A stretch of 64,000 bases of DNA. Source: Chromatium weissei. Lineage in GTDB: Bacteria; Pseudomonadota; Gammaproteobacteria; Chromatiales; Chromatiaceae. Below are positions 9,231-18,564 of the stretch, piece by piece. Positions within the stretch are counted from its first letter, which is position 1; each line of letters begins with the position of its first letter. Position numbers and translations under genes: made by a program. The notes under the pieces were generated by a model, which saw nothing but the letters and a program-made list of their open reading frames with translations, made no database searches and was not told where the DNA came from. The DNA lies in NCBI RefSeq assembly GCF_016583765.1, contig NZ_NRRR01000001.1:62001-126000 (forward strand), written 5' to 3'.

Positions 9231-9454
9231 TAGCAGTGTCTCAAAAAAATAAAAATAACGCCTATTCGCAGCGAGACATTTACGGTGTTTTAATTCCGAT
9301 CATCATGTGACGATAACATGCTGCGATACGAAGTTTAAGGCGAGGATAAAGATTGATTATTTTAATGTACTTGATTGTGATTTAATATCACCTTCATTCA
9401 GATATTAGTAACGCTTTATACTCACTACTTGCTGCCTCATTTTAGGACGAATAC

Positions 9455-10147
9455 ATGAATATCAGCGTTTATCGCTACAATCCAGACACGAATACTGCAC
9501 CTTTAATGCAGAATTACGACATCAACATTGTTCAGGGCATGATGCTCCGCGATGCGCTGCTGGCAATTAAACAACAGGATGAATCTTTCAGCTTTCGTCA
9601 TTCGTGTGGTGAAGGCGTATGCGGTTCTGATGGCGTGAATGTCAATGGACGCAATGTTTTAGCCTGCATTACACCAATTGCTGATTTGAGTTTACCGATG
9701 ACAGTGCGTCCGCTGCCGGGACGTCCGGTCATTCGAGATTTAATTGTCGATATGACGCAATTCTATGAACAGTATCGCGCAATTAAACCGTATTTAATTC
9801 GACATGATCCCTTGCCAGAACAGGAGATTTTGCAAACACCAGCCCAGCGTGAACATTTAGATGGACTTTATGAGTGCATTTTATGCGGTTGTTGCTCCAC
9901 CGCTTGTCCATCTTTTTGGTGGAATCCAGAGAAATTTCATGGCCCTGCGGCGCTATTACAGGCTTGGCGTTTTCTTGCAGATAGCCGCGATCAAGCGAGT
10001 GATGAACGTCTTGATGCGCTGGCTGGGCCGTACAAACTATTCCGCTGTCATAGCATTATGAATTGCGTGGAAGTGTGCCCAAAAGCACTCAATCCTACGC
10101 GTGCAATTGGGCATATTAAGGCACTGATGCTCGATAAAGGATTATGA
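9455..10147 (+). CDS. sdhB: Succinate dehydrogenase iron-sulfur subunit
   Basis: Electron-transfer subunit of respiratory complex II, passing electrons from SdhA-bound FAD to quinone through three iron-sulfur centres at the inner membrane. The 230-residue length is normal. The N-terminal ferredoxin domain has the 2Fe-2S ligands as in Escherichia coli (SCGEGVCGSDG ... NVLAC). The C-terminal domain has CILCGCCSTACP and FRCHSIMNCVEVCPKA for the 4Fe-4S and 3Fe-4S clusters. The gene stands alone: upstream is a 224-bp intergenic stretch beyond the convergently oriented restriction gene, and downstream is the convergent asnB-like gene. sdhC, sdhD and sdhA are not in the window, unlike the usual sdhCDAB operon. 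The assembly factor gene sdhE lies 20 kb away. Confidence 0.95.
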   Translation: MNISVYRYNPDTNTAPLMQNYDINIVQGMMLRDALLAIKQQDESFSFRHSCGEGVCGSDGVNVNGRNVLACITPIADLSLPMTVRPLPGRPVIRDLIVDMTQFYEQYRAIKPYLIRHDPLPEQEILQTPAQREHLDGLYECILCGCCSTACPSFWWNPEKFHGPAALLQAWRFLADSRDQASDERLDALAGPYKLFRCHSIMNCVEVCPKALNPTRAIGHIKALMLDKGL

Positions 10148-10154
10148 TTTCTAT

Positions 10155-11930
10155 TCACACGCCAACGCTATTTAGCCACAATTCCAATAGCGCCAAATGC
10201 CAGAGTTTATTACCCTGAATGCGCGTGTGATGTAAGTCAGGTGCATTGAGTAATTGATTGAGATATGCCGATTGATAAATACCGCGTTCACGGCATTTTT
10301 GCGAAGTGACTGCATCGCGCATCAATTCGAGAAATGAGCCGCGCACGTATTTCAATGCGGGCATTGGAAAATAACCTTTGGGGCGATCAATCACTGCATT
10401 CGGCAATAAACCCCGCGCCAGCATTTTTAATGGATATTTACCGCCGTTTTTCAACTTTAATGCTGGCGGACAATGCGCGGCCAATTCAACTAATTGATGA
10501 TCGAGAAATGGCACTCGCGCTTCCAATCCCCACGCCATTGTCATGTTATCCACCCGTTTCACCGGATCATCGACAATTAACGTCGTGACATCCAAGCGCA
10601 GCACTGCATCCATGAATTCATCGGCATCTGGCTCGGCAAGTCGCTCGGCGATGAACGCGCTGGTGTGATCCGCATCGCCGTAAGTGTCTGTCACTAAACG
10701 GAGATATTCGGCGTGATCGCGGTCGAAATAGTGTTTGCTGAAACGCTCCAACGGACTGCCGCTGGTTTCCGCCGCCATGCGCGGATACCAGAAATAGCCA
10801 CCAAAGACCTCGTCCGCACCCTGACCGGATTGCACCACGCGAATCTCACGCGAGACCTGCTCGGCGAGCAGATAAAACGCGACGGCATCCTGTCCAAACA
10901 TCGGTTCTGCCATTGCGGAAATCGCTTCCGGCAGCCGCGCCAGCACCTGTTGATTGGGAATCAACAACTTGCGGTGCTGCGTGGCGTAACGTTCGACCAC
11001 CAAATCGGAATACTGAAATTCGCTACCGGCTTCCTCCGGCGTGTCTTCAAAACCAACGGAAAAGGTGCGCAGATCGCTCGCGCCGCTTTCGGCCAGCAAC
11101 GCGACCAGCAAACTGGAATCCAGTCCGCCGGACAGCAACACGCCAACCGGCACATCCGCAACTTCGCTGCGCACCCGCACGGCCTCGCGCAGAGCATTGG
11201 CCATTGCCGCCAGCCATTCCGGTTCGCTCAAGACGCATTTCGGGCGCGTGGCTTGCAGTCGCCAATAGGTGTGCTCGGTGCGATTGCCGTTGGCATTCAA
11301 TTGAAGCCAGTGCGCCGGAGCGAGTTTGCGCACGCCGTTGAAAATGGTGCGCGGAGCGGGAATGACGGCATGAAGGGTGAACAGATGATGCAGCGCGACC
11401 GAATCAATGCTGGTATCCACGCCACCGGCAGCGAGCAGCGCCTGTGGTGTAGAAGCAAAGCGCAGAACGTTTCCCTGTTGCGTCCAATACAGCGGTTTGA
11501 TACCGAGCCGATCCCGCGCCAAAAACAGCAATTGTTGATTGGCATCCCAAATTGCAAAGGCAAACATGCCGTGCAAACGGGTAACGCAATCCGTACCCCA
11601 AGCGTGCCAAGCCTTCAGAATGACCTCGCTGTCACCTTCGGAAAAAAACTGATAACCCTTATTTTTCAACTCATTGCGCAGTGCTCGGTAGTTGTAAATC
11701 GTGCCGTTAAACACCAGCGCCAGCCCGAGCGCCGCGTCCACCAGCGGCTGATTTGAGTGCACTGAAAGATCAATAATCGCCAGCCGTCGATGTCCAAAAG
11801 CCAACGCGCCATCGCTATAACTGCCACCGTGATCGGGACCGCGCCGCGTCAGTGTTGCCAACATCGCTGCGATTGCGCCGAGATCGGCTGGCGCTCCGTC
11901 AAACCGCAATTCACCGCAAATACCGCACAT
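10155..11930 (-). CDS. Asparagine synthetase family, probable N-acetylglutaminylglutamine amidotransferase
   Basis: Glutamine-dependent amidotransferase of 591 residues. Cys2 begins the class II glutaminase domain (MCGICGELRFDG), which also has a GHRRLAIIDLS segment; the synthetase domain has the PP-loop LLSGGLDSSLL near residue 265. Overall layout and the signatures GVDTSIDSVALHH and RPKGYFPMPALKYVRG resemble the family that amidates N-acetylglutaminylglutamine, an osmoprotectant, more than ordinary AsnB. That narrower assignment is from memory. The usual partner, an N-acetylglutaminylglutamine synthetase with acetyltransferase and ATP-grasp parts, is not adjacent. The gene lies 74 bp downstream of the chemosensory operon on the same strand, separated by a short tandem repeat. 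Ordinary asparagine synthesis is the alternative. Confidence 0.8.
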   Translation of the reverse strand: MCGICGELRFDGAPADLGAIAAMLATLTRRGPDHGGSYSDGALAFGHRRLAIIDLSVHSNQPLVDAALGLALVFNGTIYNYRALRNELKNKGYQFFSEGDSEVILKAWHAWGTDCVTRLHGMFAFAIWDANQQLLFLARDRLGIKPLYWTQQGNVLRFASTPQALLAAGGVDTSIDSVALHHLFTLHAVIPAPRTIFNGVRKLAPAHWLQLNANGNRTEHTYWRLQATRPKCVLSEPEWLAAMANALREAVRVRSEVADVPVGVLLSGGLDSSLLVALLAESGASDLRTFSVGFEDTPEEAGSEFQYSDLVVERYATQHRKLLIPNQQVLARLPEAISAMAEPMFGQDAVAFYLLAEQVSREIRVVQSGQGADEVFGGYFWYPRMAAETSGSPLERFSKHYFDRDHAEYLRLVTDTYGDADHTSAFIAERLAEPDADEFMDAVLRLDVTTLIVDDPVKRVDNMTMAWGLEARVPFLDHQLVELAAHCPPALKLKNGGKYPLKMLARGLLPNAVIDRPKGYFPMPALKYVRGSFLELMRDAVTSQKCRERGIYQSAYLNQLLNAPDLHHTRIQGNKLWHLALLELWLNSVGV

Positions 11931-11963
11931 AATTCATTCTCATTTTCAGCAACGAAACTCGAT

Positions 11964-11995
11964 AACTGACAACTGACAACTGACAACTGACAACT
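11964..11995. repeat. Heptamer tandem repeat (AACTGAC)
   Basis: Four and a half head-to-tail copies of AACTGAC in the 74-bp spacer between the asnB-like gene and the last chemosensory gene. Short tandem repeats of this kind are common in bacterial intergenic DNA and may vary in copy number. No regulatory role is apparent. Confidence 0.9.
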
Positions 11996-12004
11996 AAAAA
12001 AACA

Positions 12005-13273
12005 TCAAAACAATTCAATACGCACTTCATTTTGCGCATCGCTATTTGCACTCGAACGAGAATGACGCGCTTCACCAATTAAATAATCATCTAATAATTG
12101 CGTTAAACGCTCGGGCAGCGTGAGTAAATTATCATCATTGTCATTGCTCGCGCAGGCATTAAATAAATCACTTCGCCGAGTTAATAATTCCTGCACACGC
12201 TCGATGCGTTGGCGAACGACATCTTGATATTGCAGCATTCCCAATATGTCAGAAATTTGTTCTGCCAATGCCTTATTGTGTTTCGTGATAACGGAAAACA
12301 GCGTTTTATAAAACTGCCGCATATCTTCATAGTTATCGCGGAGATGATGAATAGATTCAACTGCATGATTGGCACGATCTAATTGATGACTGGACGCACC
12401 AAGTAAATCAAGCTGTAAATTATGTTCAACCGCACTTAATGCCTGATTTAATCCCGCTTCAATTGTATTCGCCGCTACTGCAGCGTCATTCGCTAATGCG
12501 CGTACTTCATCCGCAACCACTGCAAAACCACGTCCAGCTTCACCAGCGCGTGCCGCTTCAATTGCCGCATTAAGTGCCAGCAAATTGGTTTGTTTGCTGA
12601 TGTGCTTAATCGACAGTGCCAAACCTTCCAATTGGCGAATGTCGCCTAAAACATGTTGAATTGCTCGCATGTCGTCGTTAATTTTTTTAGGCAATTCCTG
12701 AACAAAAATAGCAACTTCAGTAATATCTTCAACACCGTGACTGATGTCATCTTCCATATTCAGCGCACTGCCAGCCGAATGATCGAGATAACCTAATAAC
12801 GTATTCGCAGCATGATTCAGTTTGGTTGCACGTTCAATTAACGTTAATGCCGAAATTTCAGTATCGCGCACCGCTTCATTTAATTGCTCTTGCACGGCTT
12901 GATCTTGATTAACGGTGAGCGTCAGCGTTTGAATTCCCGCATCGTGTTTATGTTTTGCGCGAGTGAGCGCCGCATCAACATTATTTAGAGCTTGATGTAG
13001 ATTGCTGGTCGTACGGAAATTCAATCCAAAAAAGATTAATCCCGCAACAAAATTAGTTACCAGCAATGCTCCACCAATTAAAACGGCATGAAACAATTCA
13101 TCACTGATGCCGAATTGATTGGCTTCGGCGACAATCCAATCGTGGCTAAAATAAACAAATAGCGACAATACGAAGGTTCCTACCAACGTCAGCATTGCCA
13201 TTGTTCGTTGTACTAATTTTGCTTGAGTGAAACTCGCTTCGATGATGGATTGCCGTTGATGATGCGCTGGCAT
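12005..13273 (-). CDS. Short membrane methyl-accepting chemotaxis-type protein
   Basis: Inner-membrane signalling protein of 422 residues. Two hydrophobic segments at about 26-43 and 63-85 enclose only some 20 residues, so there is no sizeable periplasmic sensor. A coiled coil follows with the conserved MCP hairpin tip at about 229-260 ([31 protein letters not shown] in register), where CheA and CheW bind. The end carries [14 protein letters not shown], a pattern seen in short MCP-like or CheZ-like proteins. It is the last gene of the chemosensory operon, 10 bp after a CheY gene. With no external sensing domain it probably reads membrane state or acts as a signalling accessory. The ligand is unknown. 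Confidence 0.85.
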   Translation of the reverse strand: MPAHHQRQSIIEASFTQAKLVQRTMAMLTLVGTFVLSLFVYFSHDWIVAEANQFGISDELFHAVLIGGALLVTNFVAGLIFFGLNFRTTSNLHQALNNVDAALTRAKHKHDAGIQTLTLTVNQDQAVQEQLNEAVRDTEISALTLIERATKLNHAANTLLGYLDHSAGSALNMEDDISHGVEDITEVAIFVQELPKKINDDMRAIQHVLGDIRQLEGLALSIKHISKQTNLLALNAAIEAARAGEAGRGFAVVADEVRALANDAAVAANTIEAGLNQALSAVEHNLQLDLLGASSHQLDRANHAVESIHHLRDNYEDMRQFYKTLFSVITKHNKALAEQISDILGMLQYQDVVRQRIERVQELLTRRSDLFNACASNDNDDNLLTLPERLTQLLDDYLIGEARHSRSSANSDAQNEVRIELF

Positions 13274-13283
13274 CGTTGCGTCC

Positions 13284-13658
13284 TCAAGCGCCCGGTAATA
13301 CTTGCTTAATGACTTTAACTAAATCTGCACTGCCAACTGGTTTTAATAGCCAACCGGTTGCGCCGAGTTTTTTCGCTTCATCGCGTTTTTCCTGTTGGCT
13401 TTCAGTGGTGAGTGCGAGAATTGGAGTAAAGCGCAATCCCGGTAAAGCGCGTGCATTACGAATGAAATCAATACCGCCCATATTGGGCATATTGATGTCA
13501 GTAATAATGAGATCGGGTTTAACACCAGATTTCAGTTTATCGATGGCTTGCACACCATCTTTGGCCGTTTCTACTTTGAAACCAGCGATTTCTAAACTGG
13601 ATTTCAGACTCATAACCATTGTGGCGGAATCGTCAACGACGAGAATTGTTTTTGACAT
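13284..13658 (-). CDS. CheY-like response regulator (second of operon)
   Basis: Stand-alone receiver domain of 124 residues. Start ATG 13658 gives [13 protein letters not shown]; the longer open frame upstream runs over the neighbouring STAS-like gene and is rejected. The acidic pocket is D9/D10, the phospho-acceptor is D54 (ITDINMP), the conserved Thr lies in ALTTES and the conserved Lys in LLKPVG. There is no output domain, so it acts by protein contact, like CheY. It lies 11 bp after the STAS-like gene and 10 bp before the membrane MCP. Presumably the operon's CheA phosphorylates it. Confidence 0.92.
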   Translation of the reverse strand: MSKTILVVDDSATMVMSLKSSLEIAGFKVETAKDGVQAIDKLKSGVKPDLIITDINMPNMGGIDFIRNARALPGLRFTPILALTTESQQEKRDEAKKLGATGWLLKPVGSADLVKVIKQVLPGA

Positions 13659-13669
13659 AACGTGTGTTC

Positions 13670-13903
13670 TCAATTCAAAACAGTGTGAAGCCAAGTAGAG
13701 AGCGGAGCGTATTGTGGCCATGCGGCAATCTTTGGACGCGCAGCAAGTAATACCTGCAAATTGGCGGCGTGAAGATGAATACACGCAGTCAAATCAAGCC
13801 GTCCGCGTGGATGTTTTAATAGCCATTCTAATAATGATTCTGCATCTTCAACGGTTAATAGTTCTGCGGCAATGAGCGTGGTTTTTTTAATTTCAAATGG
13901 CAT
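13670..13903 (-). CDS. Small STAS-like protein
   Basis: A 77-residue protein whose pattern (LLEWLLKHPRGRLDLTACIHLHAANLQVLLA in several blocks) resembles a compact STAS domain, the fold of anti-sigma-factor antagonists and of scaffold proteins in some chemosensory arrays. The start codon overlaps the cheA stop by one base (TAATG), which implies translational coupling to CheA. The usual phosphorylated Ser of SpoIIAA is not obvious; a Thr lies at the equivalent DLTAC. The fold assignment is by eye and moderately sure; the function is unknown. Confidence 0.6.
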   Translation of the reverse strand: MPFEIKKTTLIAAELLTVEDAESLLEWLLKHPRGRLDLTACIHLHAANLQVLLAARPKIAAWPQYAPLSTWLHTVLN

Positions 13904-16622
13904 TAGATGAGTTCCCGTGGATTAAGCACCAGTAATACTGAACCATCACCGAGCAGCGCCGATCCTGCGTAACCATTTAATTGACCGAGAAAACCTGCCA
14001 ATGGTTTCAAAATAATATCGACTGTTTCGCGGCATTCATCGACGATGACACCGAGATATTCGCCATCAATACGCACCACCAATACTGCAAATTCATCGTC
14101 GCTATTCGTTCGTTGCGGTGTATTCAGCGCCAGCAATTCATTCAATGATACCAATGGAACGATGCGTTCTCGCAGCACTGTCGTTAAACGGCGTTTAATG
14201 GTGCGAATTGCGGAGCGTGAAACGCGTACTGTTTCAACCACTGCATCCATCGGTACGCCGAATCGCTGCGCGGCGGATTCAATAATCATTACATTGGTGA
14301 CCGCCATTGACAGTGGCAATGACAGCGTGATTCGCGTTCCCTGTCCCACTTGACTGCGTAATTCGATATTGCCATTGACGCGAGTAATTGCATCGCGCAC
14401 GACATCCATGCCCACGCCGCGTCCGGAGACATCGGTAATTTTCTCGGCAGTCGAAAAGCCAGCGGCAAATACCAAGTTAATTGCTTCTTGATCGGTCAAT
14501 CGCTCCAGCGTTGCCTCGTCAATCACGCCCTTTTCATAGGCTTTATGCCGAATGACGGTCGGATCAATGCCGCGTCCGTCATCGCTAATTTCAATTAATA
14601 CGCGATCCGCTTCCTGCCGCGCTTGAATGGTCAAGCGCCCTTCGCTCGGCTTGCCCGCAGCACGCCGCACATTCGGCGTTTCCAGTCCGTGATCGAGACT
14701 GTTGCGCACGATGTGCATGGATCGGCGAGCGCCTCGATGATGTTTTTATCCGCCTCGGTGGCCTCGCCCTCCATCACCAATCGCACTTCTTTTTCTAATC
14801 GATGCGCCAAATCACGCACTAAACGCGGAAACCGTTGAAAGACAAAGGAAACGGGTAACAATCGTACCTGCATGATCGCATCCTGCATTTCCTCGGCGAT
14901 ACGATTGATAACGCTGTATTGGCTTTTAATTTCACGGGATAACTCGCGGACACCAAACACATCTTCAGCGCGACCGGCGAGATATGGCAGCGCGTTTTTC
15001 GCCACCACCATTTCTCCGATGAGATTCATCAGACGATCAATTTTGATTTGTTCGACTTTGATGGTGCGCGGCGTATTCGGTTGATCTTCGGCGCGACGAT
15101 TAAACGCAACGGGTTCAGTGGCGGCCGTTGGCGTGGAAGTGTTTGATTGAAAAACGGATGCGGCTGGCGCGAGTGGCGAAGGCAACTCGGTCACGGCGGT
15201 TGTCGATGGCAGCGTCAACTGGTCGAGCCACGTCAGTAAGGCTTGCGCGGTTTTATCTGCCAGCGCGGTTTCAAGTGCCTGTTGCAGCGTGGTTAATTCG
15301 TTTTCCATGCCAAGACTGACACACACACCCGTCAAACAGGCGGCCACTGCTTTTAATTGTCCGGTCAACCACGGCGTGCTGGGCAGAGTCAGAATTTCAC
15401 GTTGTGCTTCAAGCACTTCTTGCGCTGATGACAGCGTGTCAGCACTGATGAATCCTTTGAATCCTTCCAACCCCCCTTTTTCTAAGGAGGGCTTTTCGTG
15501 ATCTGTTGCGAAAGAAGGCGATTGTTCTTCTGCCTTTGCAAAAGGAAGGGCGGAGGGAATTTGCGATGCCAAATGCTCACCAATTCCTGCGAGCAGCCGT
15601 TGCAATCCGTCGTCTATCGGTTCCGGTAAATCAAGTAATAACAATAGCCAGCGCAGCGCCGAGGCAATCCATAAATTCGGTGCGGAGAGTTCCAACAGCG
15701 TGCGGGTTGCCTGCGCCAGCGCGAAATAGTTGCGACTCGCTAATGCTGTTTGCGCGGCTTGCACAAAATCGGCAGCCATCGGTTCCGCCTGAGCACGTCC
15801 CGTTGGCACAACCAACATTGCTGCGGTCAATGGCAAAATTTCAATCTGATCAGAAACATAGCGGAAATGTTCATTCAAATACGCCGCGTCAGCACTGAGA
15901 ATCAGCTCAAAACGGAGAATGCAGCGATAGGCATCCAGCTCCGTCAAGGGCGGCCAATTTTCTCGTGTCGTCACATGCCGCCAGTGCACGTCAGGTAATT
16001 GAATAATTTGAAAAAACGGGTCTTCACCCTTGAAAAAGCAATCTTCTTCTGGTTGATAAATCAACCGATAAAGCGGTTCACCTGCAGTCAAACGCCGATA
16101 CAACTCCATGCGCACCGCTTCGGGCACAACGGCAAGCACATGTTCAACCGAAGCTGGCGCGGCATATTGAGCGGACGACACCTCCGCAGCCACTTCACTG
16201 ACCACTTCTTCAGAATTAACAACGTCTTTCACCATCAATCCGCGTAACGCCTCGCCGAGCTGCACGGCTCTAGCTGCGTATTGACTGGTCGATGGCGTTT
16301 GATCGGTCGCAGCAGCACTGATTTCATCGAGCAGCTCGGAAACAAAATCCATTGCTTCCAATAATTGATCGGCAAGTGCACGACTAAATGTCACGCGTCC
16401 GGCGCGAGCAGCATCCATTAAATCTTCGGCAGCATGAAGTACGCGACTCATTTCGGGAAAATCAAATAACCCGCAATTCCCTTTGAGCGTGTGCACCAAT
16501 CGAAACAGCTCATTCATATGGGTGCTGTTATTAGGATCGTCTTCGAGCGCCAGCAATTTCTCACTGATTGCTTGAATAAACTCTCGTCCTTCGGCTAAAA
16601 ATTGAATCAATAATGGATTCAT
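13903..16622 (-). pseudogene. cheA: Chemotaxis histidine kinase CheA, frameshifted
   Basis: Core kinase of the chemosensory operon, split into two frames. The 5' part (16622 to about 14720) encodes an Hpt domain with H44 (RLVHTLKGNCG), a long variable linker and the dimerization helices (IDRLMNLIGEMVVAKNAL). The frame then shifts: residues after EALADP become unrelated and stop at 14631. The 3' part (14718-13903) begins at the N-box MHIVRNSLDHG and carries DDGRGID, GRGVGMD and the CheW-like regulatory domain. The shift falls at GCCGATCCATGCAC, where CheA proteins usually read ADP-L-M-H, consistent with loss of four bases (or a one-base error with a missing Leu). Neither half has a whole ATPase domain. 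A sequencing error or a true mutation are equally possible. The linker also contains the repeat at 15460-15562. Confidence 0.85.
15460..15562. repeat. Repeat-like insertion with inverted ends in the cheA linker
   Basis: On the plus strand the left end reads AATCCTTCCAACCCCCC followed by TTTTTCTAAGGAGGG. On the minus strand the right end reads AAATTCCCTCCGCCC followed by TTCCTTTTGCAAAGG. Both follow the pattern AAT-CC-TCC-CCC-TTTT-AAAGG in inverse orientation, about 100 bp apart. C-run / T-run / AAGG palindromes like these are typical of REP- or MITE-like intergenic elements. Here the element lies inside the coding linker of CheA and is translated as a Lys/Glu/Gly-rich stretch. Confidence 0.5.
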
Positions 16623-17008
16623 AACGAATGATCTGGATTGGGCAGCGTTAATCCGAGTAGCGTCAATACATGTGACAGTAATCGCTGCGGACGCACGGGT
16701 TTAATGAGATATAGATTTGCGCCACTGGCATAAGCTAATTTTTGATCATTCACTGCGGCTTCAGTAGAGACCATAATTGCTGGCGCTTGCGGAATATCTT
16801 TACTTCGCAATTCACGCAGAAAGCCATAACCATCTAATTTGGGCATATTAATATCTACCAAATAGAGATCAAATACGGTATTAGCGACATGTTCCAATGC
16901 TTCTAAGCCATTGACTGCTTCCACCACAGTAAACCCAGCGTTTTCCAAGATGCCACGGTGATATAAACGCACGGTGGCGGCATCGTCGATAATGAGGATG
17001 CGCTTCAT
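16619..17008 (-). CDS. CheY-like response regulator (first of operon)
   Basis: Receiver-only protein of 129 residues. ATG 17008 is preferred because it overlaps the cheR stop as ATGA and starts MKRILIIDDA; the frame opens four codons earlier at a TTG. The acidic pair is D8/D9, the phospho-acceptor D52 (LVDINMPKLDG), and the conserved Lys lies in LIKPVRP. It ends four bases into cheA, so the two are likely translated together. Presumably it receives phosphate from CheA and signals to a motor or another effector. Confidence 0.92.
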   Translation of the reverse strand: MKRILIIDDAATVRLYHRGILENAGFTVVEAVNGLEALEHVANTVFDLYLVDINMPKLDGYGFLRELRSKDIPQAPAIMVSTEAAVNDQKLAYASGANLYLIKPVRPQRLLSHVLTLLGLTLPNPDHSL

Positions 17009-17850
17009 TTCATTCCCCAAGGTTTTTGATACACGATAGCTTCTGGGAATTTGCGCACACGAAATAATGCAGAAATTCGACTCATAGATTCCGAATGTCC
17101 CAAGCAGATAAAACCACCGGGATTGAGTGCGTCATAAAAAGATTCTGCGGTTTGTTTGCGCGAAAGATCATCAAAATAAATCAGTAGATTGCGACAAAAA
17201 ATCACATCAAAGTTGCGATGCGTACGCATTTCTGCTGCATCCGTGACGTTGATGCGAGTGAATTCAACTGCATCGCGTAATTCTTGGTTGATCTGAAAAT
17301 ACTCTCCATCACGGTGAAAGTATTTATTCAGAAGTATTGTCGGCATGTATTGCACTGCACGGGCGCTATAACGTCCATGACGTGCACGATTAAGAATGCT
17401 GGTGTCAATATCTGAAGAGATGATTTCTATATCCCAGTTTCTTAATTGCGGCCAGTATTCAAGCAAATAGATTGCAATACCGTAGGGTTCTTCACCAGAG
17501 GATGAAGGAACTGACCAAATACGAATGGGTATTTCTGTTTTACGGTGCGCAATGATTTCAGTTAACATCGAATTGACTAGGCATTGAAACTGATATTCTT
17601 CACGAAAAAAATAAGTTTCATTTACTGTCATCGCGTTAATGAGTGTTTGTAATTCTTCACCGGAGGTTTGAAAGCGCAACATGGTGAAATAGCTACGAAA
17701 ATTTTCACTGGCAGTCGCGTTCATACGTTCTAACAGGCGTTTATCCACAAAATAACGCTTGCTGTCTTCAAATAAAATGCCCGTTTTGCGATAGAAAAAC
17801 TCGCGGAATTTTAGGAAATCTTCATCGTTAATGGTCAATGGTTCGGCCAT
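17005..17850 (-). CDS. cheR: Chemotaxis protein methyltransferase CheR
   Basis: SAM-dependent methyltransferase that methylates glutamates in MCP signalling helices during adaptation. It has 281 residues: an N-terminal helical domain to about residue 75, then NETYFFRE, the SAM-binding loop with SSSGEEPYGIA (the classical form is C-S-T-G-E-E-P-Y), and FDVIFCRNLLIYFD, typical of CheR. There is no C-terminal receptor-tethering or TPR extension. The gene is 7 bp downstream of the HEAT-repeat gene and overlaps the next cheY by ATGA. Confidence 0.95.
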   Translation of the reverse strand: MAEPLTINDEDFLKFREFFYRKTGILFEDSKRYFVDKRLLERMNATASENFRSYFTMLRFQTSGEELQTLINAMTVNETYFFREEYQFQCLVNSMLTEIIAHRKTEIPIRIWSVPSSSGEEPYGIAIYLLEYWPQLRNWDIEIISSDIDTSILNRARHGRYSARAVQYMPTILLNKYFHRDGEYFQINQELRDAVEFTRINVTDAAEMRTHRNFDVIFCRNLLIYFDDLSRKQTAESFYDALNPGGFICLGHSESMSRISALFRVRKFPEAIVYQKPWGMK

Positions 17851-17857
17851 ATTTCGG

Positions 17858-18481
17858 TCAGCCTGCGGCGATCCGCGTCAGCGCCAAATCAGCGGCAAAT
17901 TGAATGTATGGCTCTTCGGGGAACCGTTGTTTCAGTGCGAGCAGTGCAGGGCGGGCGCATTCGCTGCCCACTTCGCCGAGCAGATCAACAGCCGCTCCGC
18001 ACACGTTGAGATGGGCATCTTCGGTGATGACGCGAATTAACCAGGATTCCACCTGTGGATGCCGTAGTGATTCGAGCACATCAACGGTAAAAATGCGCAC
18101 ATCAGGATCGGGATCATTGAGCAAGTGACTGATAAAGGGTGCAATTTCATCCGGCAGCAGTTTCATCGCTTCAATGGCGGCATTGCGCAACATGGCGTTT
18201 TCCGTGCGCAGACAGCGAATCAGACCTTCAATGGCGCATTCGTCACCGATGCGCGTCAAGGTGGTCAAAATCACTTCAATGACGCTCGGTTCGGTTTCGA
18301 TCAGCAGTCGTTCAACGAGCGCCGCCGAAACGTTTGAATATGTCAGCAAATCTCGTGCTGCCCAGCGCCGCACCAGTGGATTGGAATCCGCAAGTGCAAT
18401 CAGCAACCCCGCTTGGTCTCGAATACGCTGCCGTTCATCTTCGATGGTGGTTGGCTGCGATGCCGCTTTGGTCAGTGCCAT
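17858..18481 (-). CDS. HEAT-repeat protein in chemosensory operon
   Basis: Soluble all-helical protein of about 207 residues from ATG 18481 (MALTKAASQP). Successive helical pairs such as NPLVRRWAARDLL, SVIEVILTTLTRIGD, NAMLRNAAIEAMKLL and DPDVRIFTVDVLESL follow HEAT/PBS-type spacing. This makes a curved scaffold suited to protein binding. The frame is open to ATG 18580, which would overlap cheB by 16 bp. I prefer 18481, which has GAGA upstream, because the extra 33 codons look like spacer DNA and contain a GTTGGCA/TGCCAAC inverted repeat. HEAT-repeat proteins occur in several chemosensory operons; the partner is unknown. Confidence 0.75.
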   Translation of the reverse strand: MALTKAASQPTTIEDERQRIRDQAGLLIALADSNPLVRRWAARDLLTYSNVSAALVERLLIETEPSVIEVILTTLTRIGDECAIEGLIRCLRTENAMLRNAAIEAMKLLPDEIAPFISHLLNDPDPDVRIFTVDVLESLRHPQVESWLIRVITEDAHLNVCGAAVDLLGEVGSECARPALLALKQRFPEEPYIQFAADLALTRIAAG

Positions 18482-18564
18482 TTCAATCTCTGATTTCGTT
18501 TTGATTAGCAAACTGTGGAATTTTTTGTTGGCAATTGGCGAAACGTTGACAACTGCCAACGTCA

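Noticed and set aside
10713-11756. 347-codon open frame on the plus strand
   Set aside because: Antisense to the conserved asnB-like gene, with no family resemblance or ribosome-binding site.
11964-11995. Possible CRISPR-like or functional repeat
   Set aside because: Units are seven bases with no spacers; a simple tandem repeat.
13903-16622. Natural split-CheA system as in Rhodobacter
   Set aside because: The break falls inside the ATPase domain at the N-box, whereas natural splits keep whole domains; a frameshift is simpler.
18527-18560. Inverted repeat GTTGGCA/TGCCAAC as a terminator after cheB
   Set aside because: No T-run on the minus strand and a 20-base loop; operon genes continue directly downstream.
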